A stretch of 64,000 nucleotides of DNA from Planococcus rifietoensis (GCF_001465795.2 NZ_CP013659.2:1878501-1942500); one strand, 5' to 3'. Positions 26,554-36,991 are shown, counted from the first letter of the stretch. Translations and numbers: made by a program. Notes: generated by a model from the letters alone, not told the origin.

Positions 26554-27633
26554 TTAGGCAATCGTGACGTGGTATTTTTGGTCTTCTTTATGTTCGTTAT
26601 AGAATGCCACCATTGCCGGAATCGTTTCCAGAAAATCCGCCGGCCGGATGCCGCTCCCTTCCAATAGGGATTGGGCGCTTTGCGTATCGAATTGGGCTGG
26701 CCAATCCATATAATCCAAAGTTTCGGCTTCAACACCGAGATATTTGCGGATGACCGGCGCCCGCATTGAGAAGGCTGCAAGTTTTTTGGGGATTCTGCCT
26801 TTCGGATACTTTCCAGTCATTTCATGGACCATTGCCCGGTATACTTCTTCTACAGGGTGGGGATTGGGATCGGTCAAATGGACGGTTGCCGACTCGGCTT
26901 TCTCAAGAACACTCAAATAAACTGAAGCTTCCAAGATATAATCGACGGGCACAACGTTGATGGTTGATTGTGTGCGCCCAATGTATGGAATTACGGGGAA
27001 ATGTTTCATCCTGTCTATCATATTCAAAAAGAAATAAGGACCGTCGAACTTCGAAGTCTCGCCGCTCGTGGAATGGCCACGCACTATTCCTGGACGGATG
27101 ATGGTCGTCGGCACTTGCGGTTTCAATTGTTGGACGAGCCGTTCTGCTTCGAACTTCGTTTCTTCGTAATGGTTCTTGAATGCCTTTGGACGGATAAGTT
27201 CGTCTTCGAGCAACAAGCCCTCTCTTGTGCCTGCTACATAAGCCGTGCTGAAATACATATAGCGCTCCAGCCCGTCGAGCGTTTTGACCAAACTGTTGAC
27301 GTTTTGCGTGCCTAGAACATTGACTTTTTTCGCTATATTTTCCGGCACCGCCAAATCATAGATTGCTGCTAAATGCCAAAAGATCAGCTGTTGGCTTTCT
27401 AGCCAGCACCGGTCTTCACTCGAAAGTGCCAACCCTTCCACCGTGATATCTCCCGGCAACAGCCGGATTGCGCCACAGCCTGTCTTTTCTTCAATGATGA
27501 ATGCCTGCTTTTGCGCTTTCTCCATTTCACTCGGCAAAACGATCGCCGCCAAACCCCAGCCTTTTCGGGCACATGATTCCATCAAACGTGTTGCGATAAA
27601 TCCCGGAAACCCAGTAAACACCATCATCTTCAT
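26554..27633 (-). CDS. NAD(P)-dependent extended SDR, thioester-reductase-like
   Basis: This 359-residue protein starts MKMMVFTGFPGFIATRLME, a Rossmann GxxGxxG-like motif (TGFPGFIAT). It has an active-site YxxxK in HYEETKFEAERLV and the pattern ATIxxDxxxP-like WHLAAIYDLAVPEN typical of the NAD_binding_4 group (fatty-acyl-CoA and carboxylic acid reductase domains, male-sterility family). It acts in the cytosol on an unknown acyl or sugar-nucleotide substrate. GGGGTGTGAG precedes the ATG. It is a single gene between the RND gene and the TerC riboswitch. Confidence 0.8.
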   Translation of the reverse strand: MKMMVFTGFPGFIATRLMESCARKGWGLAAIVLPSEMEKAQKQAFIIEEKTGCGAIRLLPGDITVEGLALSSEDRCWLESQQLIFWHLAAIYDLAVPENIAKKVNVLGTQNVNSLVKTLDGLERYMYFSTAYVAGTREGLLLEDELIRPKAFKNHYEETKFEAERLVQQLKPQVPTTIIRPGIVRGHSTSGETSKFDGPYFFLNMIDRMKHFPVIPYIGRTQSTINVVPVDYILEASVYLSVLEKAESATVHLTDPNPHPVEEVYRAMVHEMTGKYPKGRIPKKLAAFSMRAPVIRKYLGVEAETLDYMDWPAQFDTQSAQSLLEGSGIRPADFLETIPAMVAFYNEHKEDQKYHVTIA

Positions 27634-27694
27634 CCACTCACACCCCTTTTCTGTATTCTACTAAATAATGGATAGTTGCGCCCATAAAACTTAT

Positions 27695-27730
27695 GAAAAA
27701 AATCCTGTGCAGAATCATCTGCACAGGATT
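27695..27730 (-). terminator. Terminator of the RND transporter gene
   Basis: AATCCTGTGCAGA (27701-27713) and TCTGCACAGGATT (27718-27730) form a perfect 13-bp stem with a T run on the minus strand. Confidence 0.92.
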
Positions 27731-27732
27731 GG

Positions 27733-30700
27733 TTATTCCTCGATTTTTTCTTGTTTTCTCTTCTTGCTGTTCATGAACCGTGTTTCCCGGTCAAATAAAC
27801 TGTAGACGACTGGCACGACATATAAAGACAAGAAAGTCGAACTGATCAGCCCGCCGATGACCGCAATCCCCATCGGCTGGTTGATTTCCGTTCCTTCCCC
27901 GATGCCAATGGCCAATGGCAAGAGGCCTAGAATCGTCGTCAGGGCTGTCATCAAGATCGGCCTTCTCCGGTCATGGACTGCCGTTACAATCGCATCAAAG
28001 GAGCCTAGTCCATCCGCTTTGCGCTGATTGATGTAATCGACGAGCACAATCCCGTTGTTGACGACAATCCCGACAAGCACCAGCACACCTATAACAGCGG
28101 TGATGCTGATCGGTGTCTGTGTCACAAATAGCGCGACGGAAACACCGATGACCATCAATGGCACCGTGAACATGATGACCAATGGATATTTGAACGATTC
28201 AAACTGTGCTGCCATGACGATGTAGACAAGGACAATCGCCAATACGACTGCGAGCAGCATATCGTCGATCGCATCATCGAACAGCTCACGGTCTCCTCCA
28301 AACGAGACCTCCGTCTGTTCCGACAAATCAAGATCCGCTATAGCTGTGTCAACGGCAGTCGACATATCGCCCAAAGTCTGGTCGGATGGATACTGCAGTG
28401 TAAAGGATACACTTTCCGCCTGGTCAACCCGGCTGATCGAAACAGGGCCTTGGGCGACTTCGATGTCCGCCAGTTCCTGAAGCTCGACGAATGCACCGGA
28501 TGGCGTGCGCAGCGTCAATTCACGCAAGCTGTCTACGCTGTTGCGCTGTTGTTCATCATAGGAGACGAACACGCTAAGCACTTCATCCTGTTCATCGATG
28601 ACTTGTGTAGCAAGCACGCCGCGCGTAATGTTATTGACCGTCTGGGCAATTTGTGCGGGCGCCAGATTATTTTCAGTCGCCGCTTCCCGGTCGATCGTCA
28701 TCTGGATTTCATCGATGGTCTCCTGACGGTCATTCGTCAATTCAACCACATTCTGCAGACTCGACAATTCTTCATCGATTGCGGCCACAGCTTCATCCAA
28801 TCGCTGCTTGTCCGTATCGGTGACGGTAAAACTTAACGTGTTCGGTGTAGAACCGGCGGCTGTCTGGAGATTAAAGCTGACGAGTGCATCATCGCCGATT
28901 TTCTCCAATACTTGCGGCTGTACATCATCCACAAATTCGAAAACCGAACGTTCACGTTCATCCAGCGGCAATAATTTCACGTAAATTTCTGCCGTATTGG
29001 ATTCCGCACTGCCTTGTGCCTGTCCTTGTTGAGTCGTGCCGATTAAGCTGACATACACATCAACATCTTCTTCAGCCTTCAGCTCTTCTTCGATGCTCTG
29101 GACCACTTCATTGGTCGCGGCCGTAGAAGAACCATTTTCAAGTTCGACAGTCACACTGACAAAGCCCTCATCCGTCGCCGGCAGGAACTCAGTGCCCACT
29201 TGGGAAACGCCGAATGCGCCGATTCCGAGGAATACGAGTGCTGTTACAAGCACTAAAATTCGGTGGCGCAGTGCCCACAACACACTCTTCTCAAAGCGCT
29301 GCACGCCTTTTGAATCCGCCCTCACCGGTTTTGGTTTGCCGTCTTTTTGGCCGAGCATCCTTGAAGCCATCATCGGGATAACGGTCAGAGCGACAGCGAG
29401 CGAAGCGATCAAGCTGAACGAAATCGTCAACGCGAATTCGAAGAAAATTTCCCCAATCAATCCGGAGATGAAAATGACAGGCACGAATACGGCAATGGTT
29501 GTCAATGTCGAAGCGGTAATCGCCCCAGCTACTTCACGAGAACCATCGGATGCCGCTTTTTTCGGCTTTTTGCCCATCGCCAAATGCCGTTCAATGTTTT
29601 CGATAACGACAATGGCATTATCGACGAGCATCCCGATGCCAAGTGCCAAAGCACCGAGCGTCAAGATATTCAAAGCGAAATCGGCAAAGAACATCAAGAC
29701 GAAGGTCACGATCACCGAATAAGGGATCGCGACGCCGATGATGATCGGGCTCTTGATCCCGCGAAGGAAGAAGAACAACACCAGCATTGCAAAAATACCA
29801 CCAAGAATTAAGGTCTGCCCGATATTATTAATCGCCAGTTTCACATAATCTCCCTGGTCGAATAGGATATCGGCTTCTACTGCCGAAAAGCGCTCTTCGG
29901 CAAGCAATTCATCGAGGCGCTCCTGGAAGGCAGTTGAGACGTCTGCTGTATTGCCTCCAGACTCCTGAAGCACCGACAGCAAAACGGCAGGTTCTTCATT
30001 GGCACGGGTTTCGCTATTGGTCTCCCGTTCTGTCACCGCTACTTCGGCGACGTCGGCCACGGTCACATTGTCGCCAGACATCGGGTCGACCGTGACGATC
30101 AGGTCTTCAATGTCTTCCACACTTTCCAACGTACTGACGATGCGCGTCGTTAAATTGCGCCCATCTTCCGTTTCAATCGGGTCGCCTGGCAAGGATATAT
30201 TGTTCGCTTGGATCAGCTGGACAATATCCGCCTGCTGCAAACCACGCTCTTCCAGTTCTGCCGGGTCCAGCTGGATGGAAATATCTTCAATCAACGAGCC
30301 CGAAACATTTACACTCGCCACGCCGTCCGTCTGGCGCAGCTGTGTTTCCAATTCCTCTGCAATGACCCGGACATCCTGCTCTGCATCAGTCGCGCGCAAA
30401 GATAATTGGATAATCGGGAATTGCGAAGGGTCAAACTTCAAAAAACGAGGATCATTCGAGTCGTCAGGAATCGGCGTCTGGTCGATTCGCTGCGTGACTT
30501 CCGCCTGAACATCATCAATATCCGTATCCCATCCGAACTCCAACAGGATGAAATTGGATCCTTCCTGGCTGTTCGACTGAATTGATTCGATTCCCGGCAA
30601 TGTCGCCAAGCTCTCTTCCAGCGGTTTTGTCACTTTTTCGTTCACTTCCGTCGGGCTTGCCCCCGGATAGTTTGTGACTACAACGCCGATCGGCGGATTC

Positions 30701-30819
30701 AATTCCGGAATCAAGGTGACAGGTATGCGTAGAAATGACACTGCCCCTAAAATGATGACCAACAGCATCGTGACGATGGTCAATACTGGTCGTTTGATGG
30801 AAAAATCGCTTAATTTCAT
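27733..30819 (-). CDS. RND-family efflux permease (HAE1/SwrC-like)
   Basis: This is a 1028-residue proton-driven exporter with the RND layout: membrane segment 1 in the first 30 residues (IKRPVLTIVTMLLVIILGAV), a large external domain, segments 2-6 with the motif GIGMLVDNAIVVIENIERH, a second external domain, and segments 8-12. It resembles SwrC (YerP) of B. subtilis, which exports surfactin, and other Gram-positive HAE1 pumps that work without an outer-membrane partner. AGGGATTG precedes the ATG. No adaptor (MFP) gene is adjacent, so it likely acts alone or with an unlinked adaptor. Confidence 0.92.
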   Translation of the reverse strand: MKLSDFSIKRPVLTIVTMLLVIILGAVSFLRIPVTLIPELNPPIGVVVTNYPGASPTEVNEKVTKPLEESLATLPGIESIQSNSQEGSNFILLEFGWDTDIDDVQAEVTQRIDQTPIPDDSNDPRFLKFDPSQFPIIQLSLRATDAEQDVRVIAEELETQLRQTDGVASVNVSGSLIEDISIQLDPAELEERGLQQADIVQLIQANNISLPGDPIETEDGRNLTTRIVSTLESVEDIEDLIVTVDPMSGDNVTVADVAEVAVTERETNSETRANEEPAVLLSVLQESGGNTADVSTAFQERLDELLAEERFSAVEADILFDQGDYVKLAINNIGQTLILGGIFAMLVLFFFLRGIKSPIIIGVAIPYSVIVTFVLMFFADFALNILTLGALALGIGMLVDNAIVVIENIERHLAMGKKPKKAASDGSREVAGAITASTLTTIAVFVPVIFISGLIGEIFFEFALTISFSLIASLAVALTVIPMMASRMLGQKDGKPKPVRADSKGVQRFEKSVLWALRHRILVLVTALVFLGIGAFGVSQVGTEFLPATDEGFVSVTVELENGSSTAATNEVVQSIEEELKAEEDVDVYVSLIGTTQQGQAQGSAESNTAEIYVKLLPLDERERSVFEFVDDVQPQVLEKIGDDALVSFNLQTAAGSTPNTLSFTVTDTDKQRLDEAVAAIDEELSSLQNVVELTNDRQETIDEIQMTIDREAATENNLAPAQIAQTVNNITRGVLATQVIDEQDEVLSVFVSYDEQQRNSVDSLRELTLRTPSGAFVELQELADIEVAQGPVSISRVDQAESVSFTLQYPSDQTLGDMSTAVDTAIADLDLSEQTEVSFGGDRELFDDAIDDMLLAVVLAIVLVYIVMAAQFESFKYPLVIMFTVPLMVIGVSVALFVTQTPISITAVIGVLVLVGIVVNNGIVLVDYINQRKADGLGSFDAIVTAVHDRRRPILMTALTTILGLLPLAIGIGEGTEINQPMGIAVIGGLISSTFLSLYVVPVVYSLFDRETRFMNSKKRKQEKIEE

Positions 30820-30967
30820 CTGTTCAATCCCTCTCTATGCCTGGTCCCTTTATCATAAGAAAAAATACCTTATACCGCAAACTTGAGGCCGTGTGTTCAC
30901 AAGAACGCCATGTTTTTCCTGTTCCAGCTAAAAAGCGCCGTACTTACGAATTTTCGTCGCCAAATGA

Positions 30968-30999
30968 AGAAAACAGCCTGCCGGAAAAGGCAGGCTGTT
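30968..30999 (-). terminator. Terminator of prfC
   Basis: AACAGCCTGCC and GGCAGGCTGTT pair over 11 bp around a GGAAAA loop; on the minus strand TTTTC follows. Confidence 0.8.
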
Positions 31000-31014
31000 G
31001 AAGATTCCACTTAA

Positions 31015-32583
31015 TTAAAGCAAGCTGTACAGGCGGATTTCCGGATTCTTATCCTGGAACCAGCGTGTTGCAAAATCATTTTCGAACAAGAACACCAAAT
31101 TGTCGTAACGGTCTTTGACCAGCATTGAGCGGCCGCTCGACATCGATTCTTTGACGTCTTCTTCGTTCTCGATCCAGCGCGCGATTTTATTGCCGACTGG
31201 CTCCATTCTGACATCGACATTGTATTCGTTTTTCATGCGATGCTCGAACACTTCAAACTGAAGCTGGCCAACCGCACCAAGAATCACTTCTTCGAGGTGC
31301 AGCGTTTTGTAATACTGGATTGCGCCTTCTTGTACGAGCTGCAGGATCCCTTTGTGGAAATGCTTTTGCTTCATGACGTTTTTCGCCGTGACTTTCATGA
31401 ACAATTCCGGGGTAAACTGAGGCAAGGCTTCGAATTCGAATTTCTTTCCGCTTGTAATGGTATCACCGATCTGGTAATTCCCGACGTCGTGCAGGCCAAT
31501 AATATCGCCAGCGACGGCTTCGGATACCATTTCCCGATCATCCGCCAAAAATTGTGTCGTTTGGGACAGCTTGAACGATTTACCGGTTCTGGACAAGGTG
31601 ACGTTCATGCCGCGGTTAAATTTACCCGAGACGATCCGGACGAAAGCTATGCGGTCGCGGTGTGCCGGGTTCATATTGGCTTGGATCTTGAAGACAAATC
31701 CGGAAAACGGCGTTTCCACTGGGTCTACGATGTCTTCTTGTTTCGTCAAACGCGGCTGAGGCTGAGGCGCAAATTGCAAATACGTCTCCAGGAAAGTTTC
31801 CACACCGAAATTGGCCAGTGCAGAGCCGAAGAAGACGGGCGTCAATTCCCCTCTTTTCACACGGTCGATGGAAAAATCGTTTCCTGCTTCTTCCAATAAC
31901 TCGATATCTTCAAGCGCTTGTGTATAATATGACGTTTTTGTCATTTCATGCTCGCCGGCGAGGTGCCCGTTTTCATCGAGTTCCATGAAACGGCCGCCTT
32001 CAGAACGGAATGGTTCGATGCGCTTATTATAGCGATCGTAAATCCCCATGAACTCTTTGCCCATGCCGATTGGCCAGTTCATCGCGTAAGACTGGATGCC
32101 GAGCACTTCTTCTAACTCTTCCATCAACTCAAGCGGCTCTTTTCCTTGACGGTCCATTTTGTTGATGAACGTGAAAATCGGAATGCCGCGCATCTTACAG
32201 ACTTTAAATAATTTTACGGTTTGTGCTTCGATCCCTTTGGCAACATCGATGATCATGACGGCACTGTCGACCGCCATCAGCGTCCGGTACGTGTCTTCAC
32301 TGAAATCTTGGTGACCAGGGGTATCGAGGATGTTGACGCGATGTCCGGAATAATCGAATTGCATAACGGACGATGTCACGGAAATGCCGCGCTGCTTTTC
32401 AATTTCCATCCAGTCGGATGTAGCAAACTTGCCAGTCTTTTTCCCTTTGACCGTTCCGGCATCGCGGATCGCGCCGCCGAACAGCAAGAGCTTCTCGGTT
32501 AAGGTCGTTTTCCCGGCATCCGGGTGGGAGATGATGGCGAAGGTTCTTCTGCTTTCAATTGCTTGTTGTAATTGGTCTGACAT
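31015..32583 (-). CDS. prfC: Peptide chain release factor 3
   Basis: RF3 is a translational GTPase that recycles RF1/RF2 from the ribosome. The 522-residue protein has G1 ([13 protein letters not shown]), G2 region ([12 protein letters not shown]), G3 ([12 protein letters not shown]) and G4 (FINKMDR), then domains II and III. AAAGGAGCG precedes the ATG. Upstream in the same direction is murE, an order known from staphylococci; a terminator hairpin separates them. Confidence 0.97.
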   Translation of the reverse strand: MSDQLQQAIESRRTFAIISHPDAGKTTLTEKLLLFGGAIRDAGTVKGKKTGKFATSDWMEIEKQRGISVTSSVMQFDYSGHRVNILDTPGHQDFSEDTYRTLMAVDSAVMIIDVAKGIEAQTVKLFKVCKMRGIPIFTFINKMDRQGKEPLELMEELEEVLGIQSYAMNWPIGMGKEFMGIYDRYNKRIEPFRSEGGRFMELDENGHLAGEHEMTKTSYYTQALEDIELLEEAGNDFSIDRVKRGELTPVFFGSALANFGVETFLETYLQFAPQPQPRLTKQEDIVDPVETPFSGFVFKIQANMNPAHRDRIAFVRIVSGKFNRGMNVTLSRTGKSFKLSQTTQFLADDREMVSEAVAGDIIGLHDVGNYQIGDTITSGKKFEFEALPQFTPELFMKVTAKNVMKQKHFHKGILQLVQEGAIQYYKTLHLEEVILGAVGQLQFEVFEHRMKNEYNVDVRMEPVGNKIARWIENEEDVKESMSSGRSMLVKDRYDNLVFLFENDFATRWFQDKNPEIRLYSLL

Positions 32584-32684
32584 TGTATACGCTCCTTTAA
32601 TTTCCTCTCTCTATCTTAGAGAAGGGACGTGCAAAAAACAAGAACTATCGCCTGAAGTCGCAGAAAGCGGCACCGGTAAAAACG

Positions 32685-32726
32685 CAAAAATGAACGGAGA
32701 AAAATGCTTCGATTTTTCTCCGTTCC
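32685..32726 (-). terminator. Terminator between murE and prfC
   Basis: GAACGGAGAAAAAT and its complement form a 14-bp stem around a short loop; on the minus strand ATTTTTG follows. It begins just after the murE stop. Confidence 0.85.
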
Positions 32727-32729
32727 ATT

Positions 32730-34193
32730 TTATGACCCGAATTTACGCTGGGCTTCGTTTTCTGCAATTTCCTTGTCGCTATGCGGATATTTCGTATTTT
32801 CGATAATCTGGTAATCTTCATGCCCTTTGCCGGCCAAAATGATGATATCGCCTGCTTGCGCTTGCTGCACTGCGTGGCGCACCGCTTGTTCACGGTCGCC
32901 GATGCACGCGTATTGGTCGTGCTGCATGCCAGCTGCCAAGTCATTTAGAATGCTGTCATATGGTTCATAGCGCGGATCGTCTGTCGTCAACACGACGTAG
33001 TCTGCAACCGAAGCTTTTTCTGCCATGATCGGCCGCTTCGTCTTGTCGCGGTTGCCACCTGTACCGACCAGAAAAATAAGGCGGCCGGTCTTGAAATCTT
33101 CAACAGCGGCAATTGCTTTTTCTATGGCATCCGGCGTGTGTGCATAATCGATGAAGACCGACACTGGGGCATCGATTTCCGCTTTTTGCATGCGGCCTTC
33201 GACAGGCGAAATGGCTTCGAGTGCGGCAATGACCTGCGCAATCGGATAGCCTTCTGCAGACAACGCGGCAATGGCCGCCAGTGCGTTATAGACATTGAAA
33301 TGGCCAAGTAATTTCATCTCAACTGGAAATTCACCCTCGGGGCAAAGTAATGTAAAGGACGTCCCTCTTGCTTCCAGGCGGATGTCGGCTGCGCGGAACA
33401 TCGCTTCATTTTCCAAGCCATAGGTATAGACGGGAAAAGGCGTCATGGCTGCAAACTTCTCGGACCACTCATCGTCTGCATTTAGCACCGCCCGTTTGTT
33501 CTGTGTCAAATCTTGGCCAAGCTGTGAGAACAGCAGCCCTTTGGCGTGGCCATATTCTTCCATCGTTCCATGGAAATCCAGATGGTCATGGGTTAAGTTC
33601 GTGAAAATCGCCGTATCGAATTCGACACCAGCCAAGCGCCCCAATACGAGGCCATGAGAAGAAACTTCCATCGTCATATGGGAACTTCCCGCTTCTAAAG
33701 CACGCCTGATCATTTGCTGAGTGGTCAGTGCATCGCTTGTCGTATTCGCCGACGGGTGCAATTCCCCGTTTAAATTAAAGCCGATCGTACCGGTTAAAGC
33801 CGAGGTTTTACCAAGCTCCATGAGCATCGCGTGCAGCATGCCGGCGACGCTGGTCTTTCCATTCGTCCCCGTCACGCCGATCATATTCAATTTTTTGGAA
33901 GGATGCCCGTAAAAACGTGCCGCCAACATTCCGAGCGCACGGCTCGTATCGGCTACCGTAACGACCGCAGCCCCATTTATTGCCAGCGGTTTTTCCGCCA
34001 ATATGACCGATGCACCCTGCATTACCGCTTGTTCAGCGAAGTCGTGCCCGTCAACGGTATAGCCTTTAATGCAGACAAAAAGAGAGCCTTGGACAATGTC
34101 CCGCGAATCCATTGTCATATGAGAAATGGATTGCGGCAATTCTCCTTTTATGGATGAAATTGGAATATTTAAAAATAGTTGCTTGCTGTCCAT
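32730..34193 (-). CDS. murE: UDP-MurNAc-tripeptide synthetase MurE
   Basis: MurE adds the third-position diamino acid to UDP-MurNAc-L-Ala-D-Glu in peptidoglycan synthesis. The 487-residue protein has the Mur ligase ATP loop GVTGTNGKTSVAGML (about residue 105), the segment LEVSSHGLVLGRL-like MEVSSHGLVLGRLAGVEFD, and a C-terminal domain. The long stretch ending DHLDFHGTMEEYGHAK, and the murE-prfC context, are staphylococcus-like (lysine-adding). The diamino-acid pocket motifs are DDPR (405-408) and GKGHEDYQ, which look like the diaminopimelate-adding type. Specificity is thus open. It lies 17 bases after the M42 peptidase gene. Confidence 0.93.
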   Translation of the reverse strand: MDSKQLFLNIPISSIKGELPQSISHMTMDSRDIVQGSLFVCIKGYTVDGHDFAEQAVMQGASVILAEKPLAINGAAVVTVADTSRALGMLAARFYGHPSKKLNMIGVTGTNGKTSVAGMLHAMLMELGKTSALTGTIGFNLNGELHPSANTTSDALTTQQMIRRALEAGSSHMTMEVSSHGLVLGRLAGVEFDTAIFTNLTHDHLDFHGTMEEYGHAKGLLFSQLGQDLTQNKRAVLNADDEWSEKFAAMTPFPVYTYGLENEAMFRAADIRLEARGTSFTLLCPEGEFPVEMKLLGHFNVYNALAAIAALSAEGYPIAQVIAALEAISPVEGRMQKAEIDAPVSVFIDYAHTPDAIEKAIAAVEDFKTGRLIFLVGTGGNRDKTKRPIMAEKASVADYVVLTTDDPRYEPYDSILNDLAAGMQHDQYACIGDREQAVRHAVQQAQAGDIIILAGKGHEDYQIIENTKYPHSDKEIAENEAQRKFGS

Positions 34194-34210
34194 CTGAAAT
34201 CCTCCTAATA

Positions 34211-35260
34211 TTATGACCCGAGCGGTGAGTTGATATACGCATGAAGAAGCGCTGCTGTCGCTTTCAATGAATCGGTATGCGTTCTTTCATACGCATGGGA
34301 CGCTTCGATTCCAGGACCGAACAAGGCGTGTTTGACATCAGCACCTGCCCCGATTGCTGCCGAAGCATCGGATCCATAATACGGATAAATATCCACTTTG
34401 TAATCGATCTTCTGCTCTTTTGCTAATGCGATCAATTGGCGTGTCAGCCCGTAATGATAAGGACCGCTTGAATCTTTTGCGCAAATGGAGACCGTAAATT
34501 CATCCGAAGCCTGCCCATCGCCAATCGCTCCCATATCGACAGCAATGTATTCTTCTGTCTCCAACGGAATATTGGAATTGCCGCCGTAGCCGATTTCTTC
34601 ATTATTGGAGATGTAGAAATGGGTGGTTTGGGGCAAAAGATCACCGGTTGCCGCTTGCTTTGCCAATTCCAGCAATAGTGCCGTACTCGCCTTATCATCC
34701 AGATGGCGTGATTTGATAAATCCACTTTCCGTTTTCGTGAAGCGCGGGTCAAATGAGACGAAGTCGCCCACTTCGATGCCCTGCTTACGGACATCCTCTG
34801 CGGAATTGCATTTGATATCCAAGCGCACTTCCATATTGTCTGCCGAACGCTCTGCTGTCCCGGAATCTCGGTACACATGGACAGTTGTCTGATGAAGCAG
34901 AATCGTGCCGGTGATCGTTTCGCCGCCAGCTGTATGGATCAGGCAATTCTCGCCTTCGATGGCATTGAATTTAAATCCGCCGACAAGCGATAACTTCAAG
35001 CGCCCCGAAGGTTTGATTTCCTTCACCATCGCACCGAGCGTATCGACATGTGCCGTGAGCAAGCGATGGCGCTGATCGTCTTGCCCTTTAATCGTGGCGA
35101 TGACGCCGCCTTTATTGCTGATTATGTATGGAATAGTTGCCTGGTCGAAAAAATCCGTGACGAAGTCCATTACTTCCATCGTGTAGCCGGAGGGGCTTGG
35201 AATGTTCACAAGTTTCTCCAAGGTGCTGATCGTTTCTTGTTCTTTCCAATTAAAAGCCAA
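34211..35260 (-). CDS. M42-family metallo-aminopeptidase
   Basis: This is a 349-residue dinuclear zinc/cobalt aminopeptidase of the M42 (glutamyl/deblocking) group, which forms dodecameric tetrahedral particles. Metal and catalytic motifs are TAHVDTLGAMV (about residue 70), SRHLDDKAST, SNNEEIGYGGNSNI (catalytic Glu pair) and THTDSLKAT. I prefer the TTG at 35260, which has GGGAG eight bases upstream; a GTG three codons earlier overlaps that site. It probably recycles peptides in the cytosol. It shares a transcript with murE. Confidence 0.88.
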   Translation of the reverse strand: MAFNWKEQETISTLEKLVNIPSPSGYTMEVMDFVTDFFDQATIPYIISNKGGVIATIKGQDDQRHRLLTAHVDTLGAMVKEIKPSGRLKLSLVGGFKFNAIEGENCLIHTAGGETITGTILLHQTTVHVYRDSGTAERSADNMEVRLDIKCNSAEDVRKQGIEVGDFVSFDPRFTKTESGFIKSRHLDDKASTALLLELAKQAATGDLLPQTTHFYISNNEEIGYGGNSNIPLETEEYIAVDMGAIGDGQASDEFTVSICAKDSSGPYHYGLTRQLIALAKEQKIDYKVDIYPYYGSDASAAIGAGADVKHALFGPGIEASHAYERTHTDSLKATAALLHAYINSPLGS

Positions 35261-35363
35261 TTTAATCACTCCCTGATTTTTTAATCATATCAAAAACTGC
35301 CATTTTCGCACAGTCCCGACTATAGTAAGATGAATAAGACTCTTAGCATGATGAGGTGCAATT

Positions 35364-36935
35364 ATGGAACGCTCACTGACAACCCGCAAGCGCAATCAAT
35401 TATTTATCCACCTGTTCGGCTTCGGCAGCCTGTCCCATTTGATTCTGAATTATTTCGTCGACTTCAACGCTTCCATTATAGCGCCGATCTTCGGCATGCT
35501 CGCTTACTCGGTGCTATTCACTCTACTATATACGAAATTACCCCCTTCTCGGTTGCGTTTTGCCATATTGTTTGCGTTAAATGCCTATATTTTAATTCTT
35601 CAATTCGAATCGCTGTCGTTTGTCACGGCCATTTACTTCATTATCCCAATCGTAGCGGCCTCGCTTTATAATGATACCCGCTCCATTATTGCCCTGTCGC
35701 TCTTAACCATCATCGAAGTGGTTCTTTTAACATTTGTCTTCGACCGCTTTCAAACGAGCGGCTCCTTGGAGTATATCCATGTTTCGATGGTGATGTTTTT
35801 CGGCCTGCTCATGCTATTGACGATTCTGCATAGCTTTTATTTCAGCAATTATTGGCGGCAGCTGGAACTGCGCAATGCGTCGATGGAAAAAGCGCTCACT
35901 TCAAAAGAAGGCTATCTGGACTTGTTCTTCCAAGCTGCTAAAGATGCAATCGCCGTATTCGATTTCGAAGGGCGCATCATTGCAATCAATCCTGCCTTTG
36001 TTCAGTTATACGGCTGGACAGCAGAAGAATGCCTCGGAAAAGTGCTTGCGCTTTATCCGCCGGAACATGCTGAAGCGGCGGAATTGCGTGCTGAACAAGT
36101 CCGGCAAGGCGAAAGTTTCACGCTTGAAACGGACGATGTCAAAAAAGACGGCACCCGTTTTCCAGCACAAATTACGCTCTCCCCAATTTTCGATTCACGT
36201 GGGCAAGTCATCGCGACTTCAGTCATTTCACGCGATATCAGTTATCGGAAGGAAACCGAACGGATGCTTTTGCAAACGGAAAAACTGAAGATGGCAGGTG
36301 AAATTGCTGCCGGGGTCGCACATGAAATCCGCAACCCGATGACGGTCATTTCAGGCTTTGTCCAAATGATGCATAATGACCCGAACCACCGCTATCCAAG
36401 TTATACTTCATTGATGCAATCGGAACTCGACCGCATCAATCTGATCATCAGCGAATTTCTAATCCTTGCAAAACCTCAAGCGCCTCAAAAGAAACAACTC
36501 GATATCGGGAAAATTCTCGACGAATGTATTTTCCTGTTCGGGCCGGAATTCGTGCTCCATGACATTTCGGTCAAAGCGGAAGTCTCAGGGCCGTTTGTGG
36601 CGGAAGGTGAAGAACATCACTTAAAACAAGTGTTCATTAACTTATTGAAGAATGCAATTGAAGCGATGGAAGAGGGCGGCACTTTGAGAATCATCGCCGT
36701 TCGCGATGCGGACAAGCTGAAGATCCATTTCAAAGACGACGGCCCCGGCATTCCACCGCAACTGGCGGAACGCGTATTCGAACCGTTCTACACGACAAAA
36801 GCTACAGGAACTGGCCTTGGCTTATTGATTTCCCAAAAGATCACCCAAGAGCATGGTGGCAATTTAGCGATCGACAGCACGGCAGAACAAGGAGCCTGCG
36901 TCATCGTCACTTTGCCGCTATTGCCGGAACAATGA
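35364..36935 (+). CDS. Orphan PAS sensor histidine kinase (sporulation-kinase-like)
   Basis: This 523-residue kinase has about six N-terminal membrane segments (residues 10-175), one PAS domain (about 185-300, EGYLDLFFQAAKDAIAVFDFEGRIIAINPAF), a HisKA box with phospho-His in AGVAHEIRNPMTVISGF, and an ATPase domain with the N box (NLLKNAIEAM), G1 (DDGPGIPP) and GTGLGL. The layout and H box resemble KinB/KinD/KinE-type kinases feeding Spo0F/Spo0A. No response regulator is adjacent. TGAGGTG precedes the ATG. Confidence 0.9.
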   Translation: MERSLTTRKRNQLFIHLFGFGSLSHLILNYFVDFNASIIAPIFGMLAYSVLFTLLYTKLPPSRLRFAILFALNAYILILQFESLSFVTAIYFIIPIVAASLYNDTRSIIALSLLTIIEVVLLTFVFDRFQTSGSLEYIHVSMVMFFGLLMLLTILHSFYFSNYWRQLELRNASMEKALTSKEGYLDLFFQAAKDAIAVFDFEGRIIAINPAFVQLYGWTAEECLGKVLALYPPEHAEAAELRAEQVRQGESFTLETDDVKKDGTRFPAQITLSPIFDSRGQVIATSVISRDISYRKETERMLLQTEKLKMAGEIAAGVAHEIRNPMTVISGFVQMMHNDPNHRYPSYTSLMQSELDRINLIISEFLILAKPQAPQKKQLDIGKILDECIFLFGPEFVLHDISVKAEVSGPFVAEGEEHHLKQVFINLLKNAIEAMEEGGTLRIIAVRDADKLKIHFKDDGPGIPPQLAERVFEPFYTTKATGTGLGLLISQKITQEHGGNLAIDSTAEQGACVIVTLPLLPEQ

Positions 36936-36942
36936 AAACCTA

Positions 36943-36981
36943 AAAACCTCCCGCCCTAAAAATTAGGCGAGAGGTTTTTTT
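36943..36981. terminator. Terminator between the orphan kinase and the PepSY gene
   Basis: AACCTC...GAGGTT with an inner GCC...GGC stem and T run on the right, and A run on the left, lies between convergent genes. Confidence 0.8.
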
Positions 36982-36991
36982 AGGTCTTACA

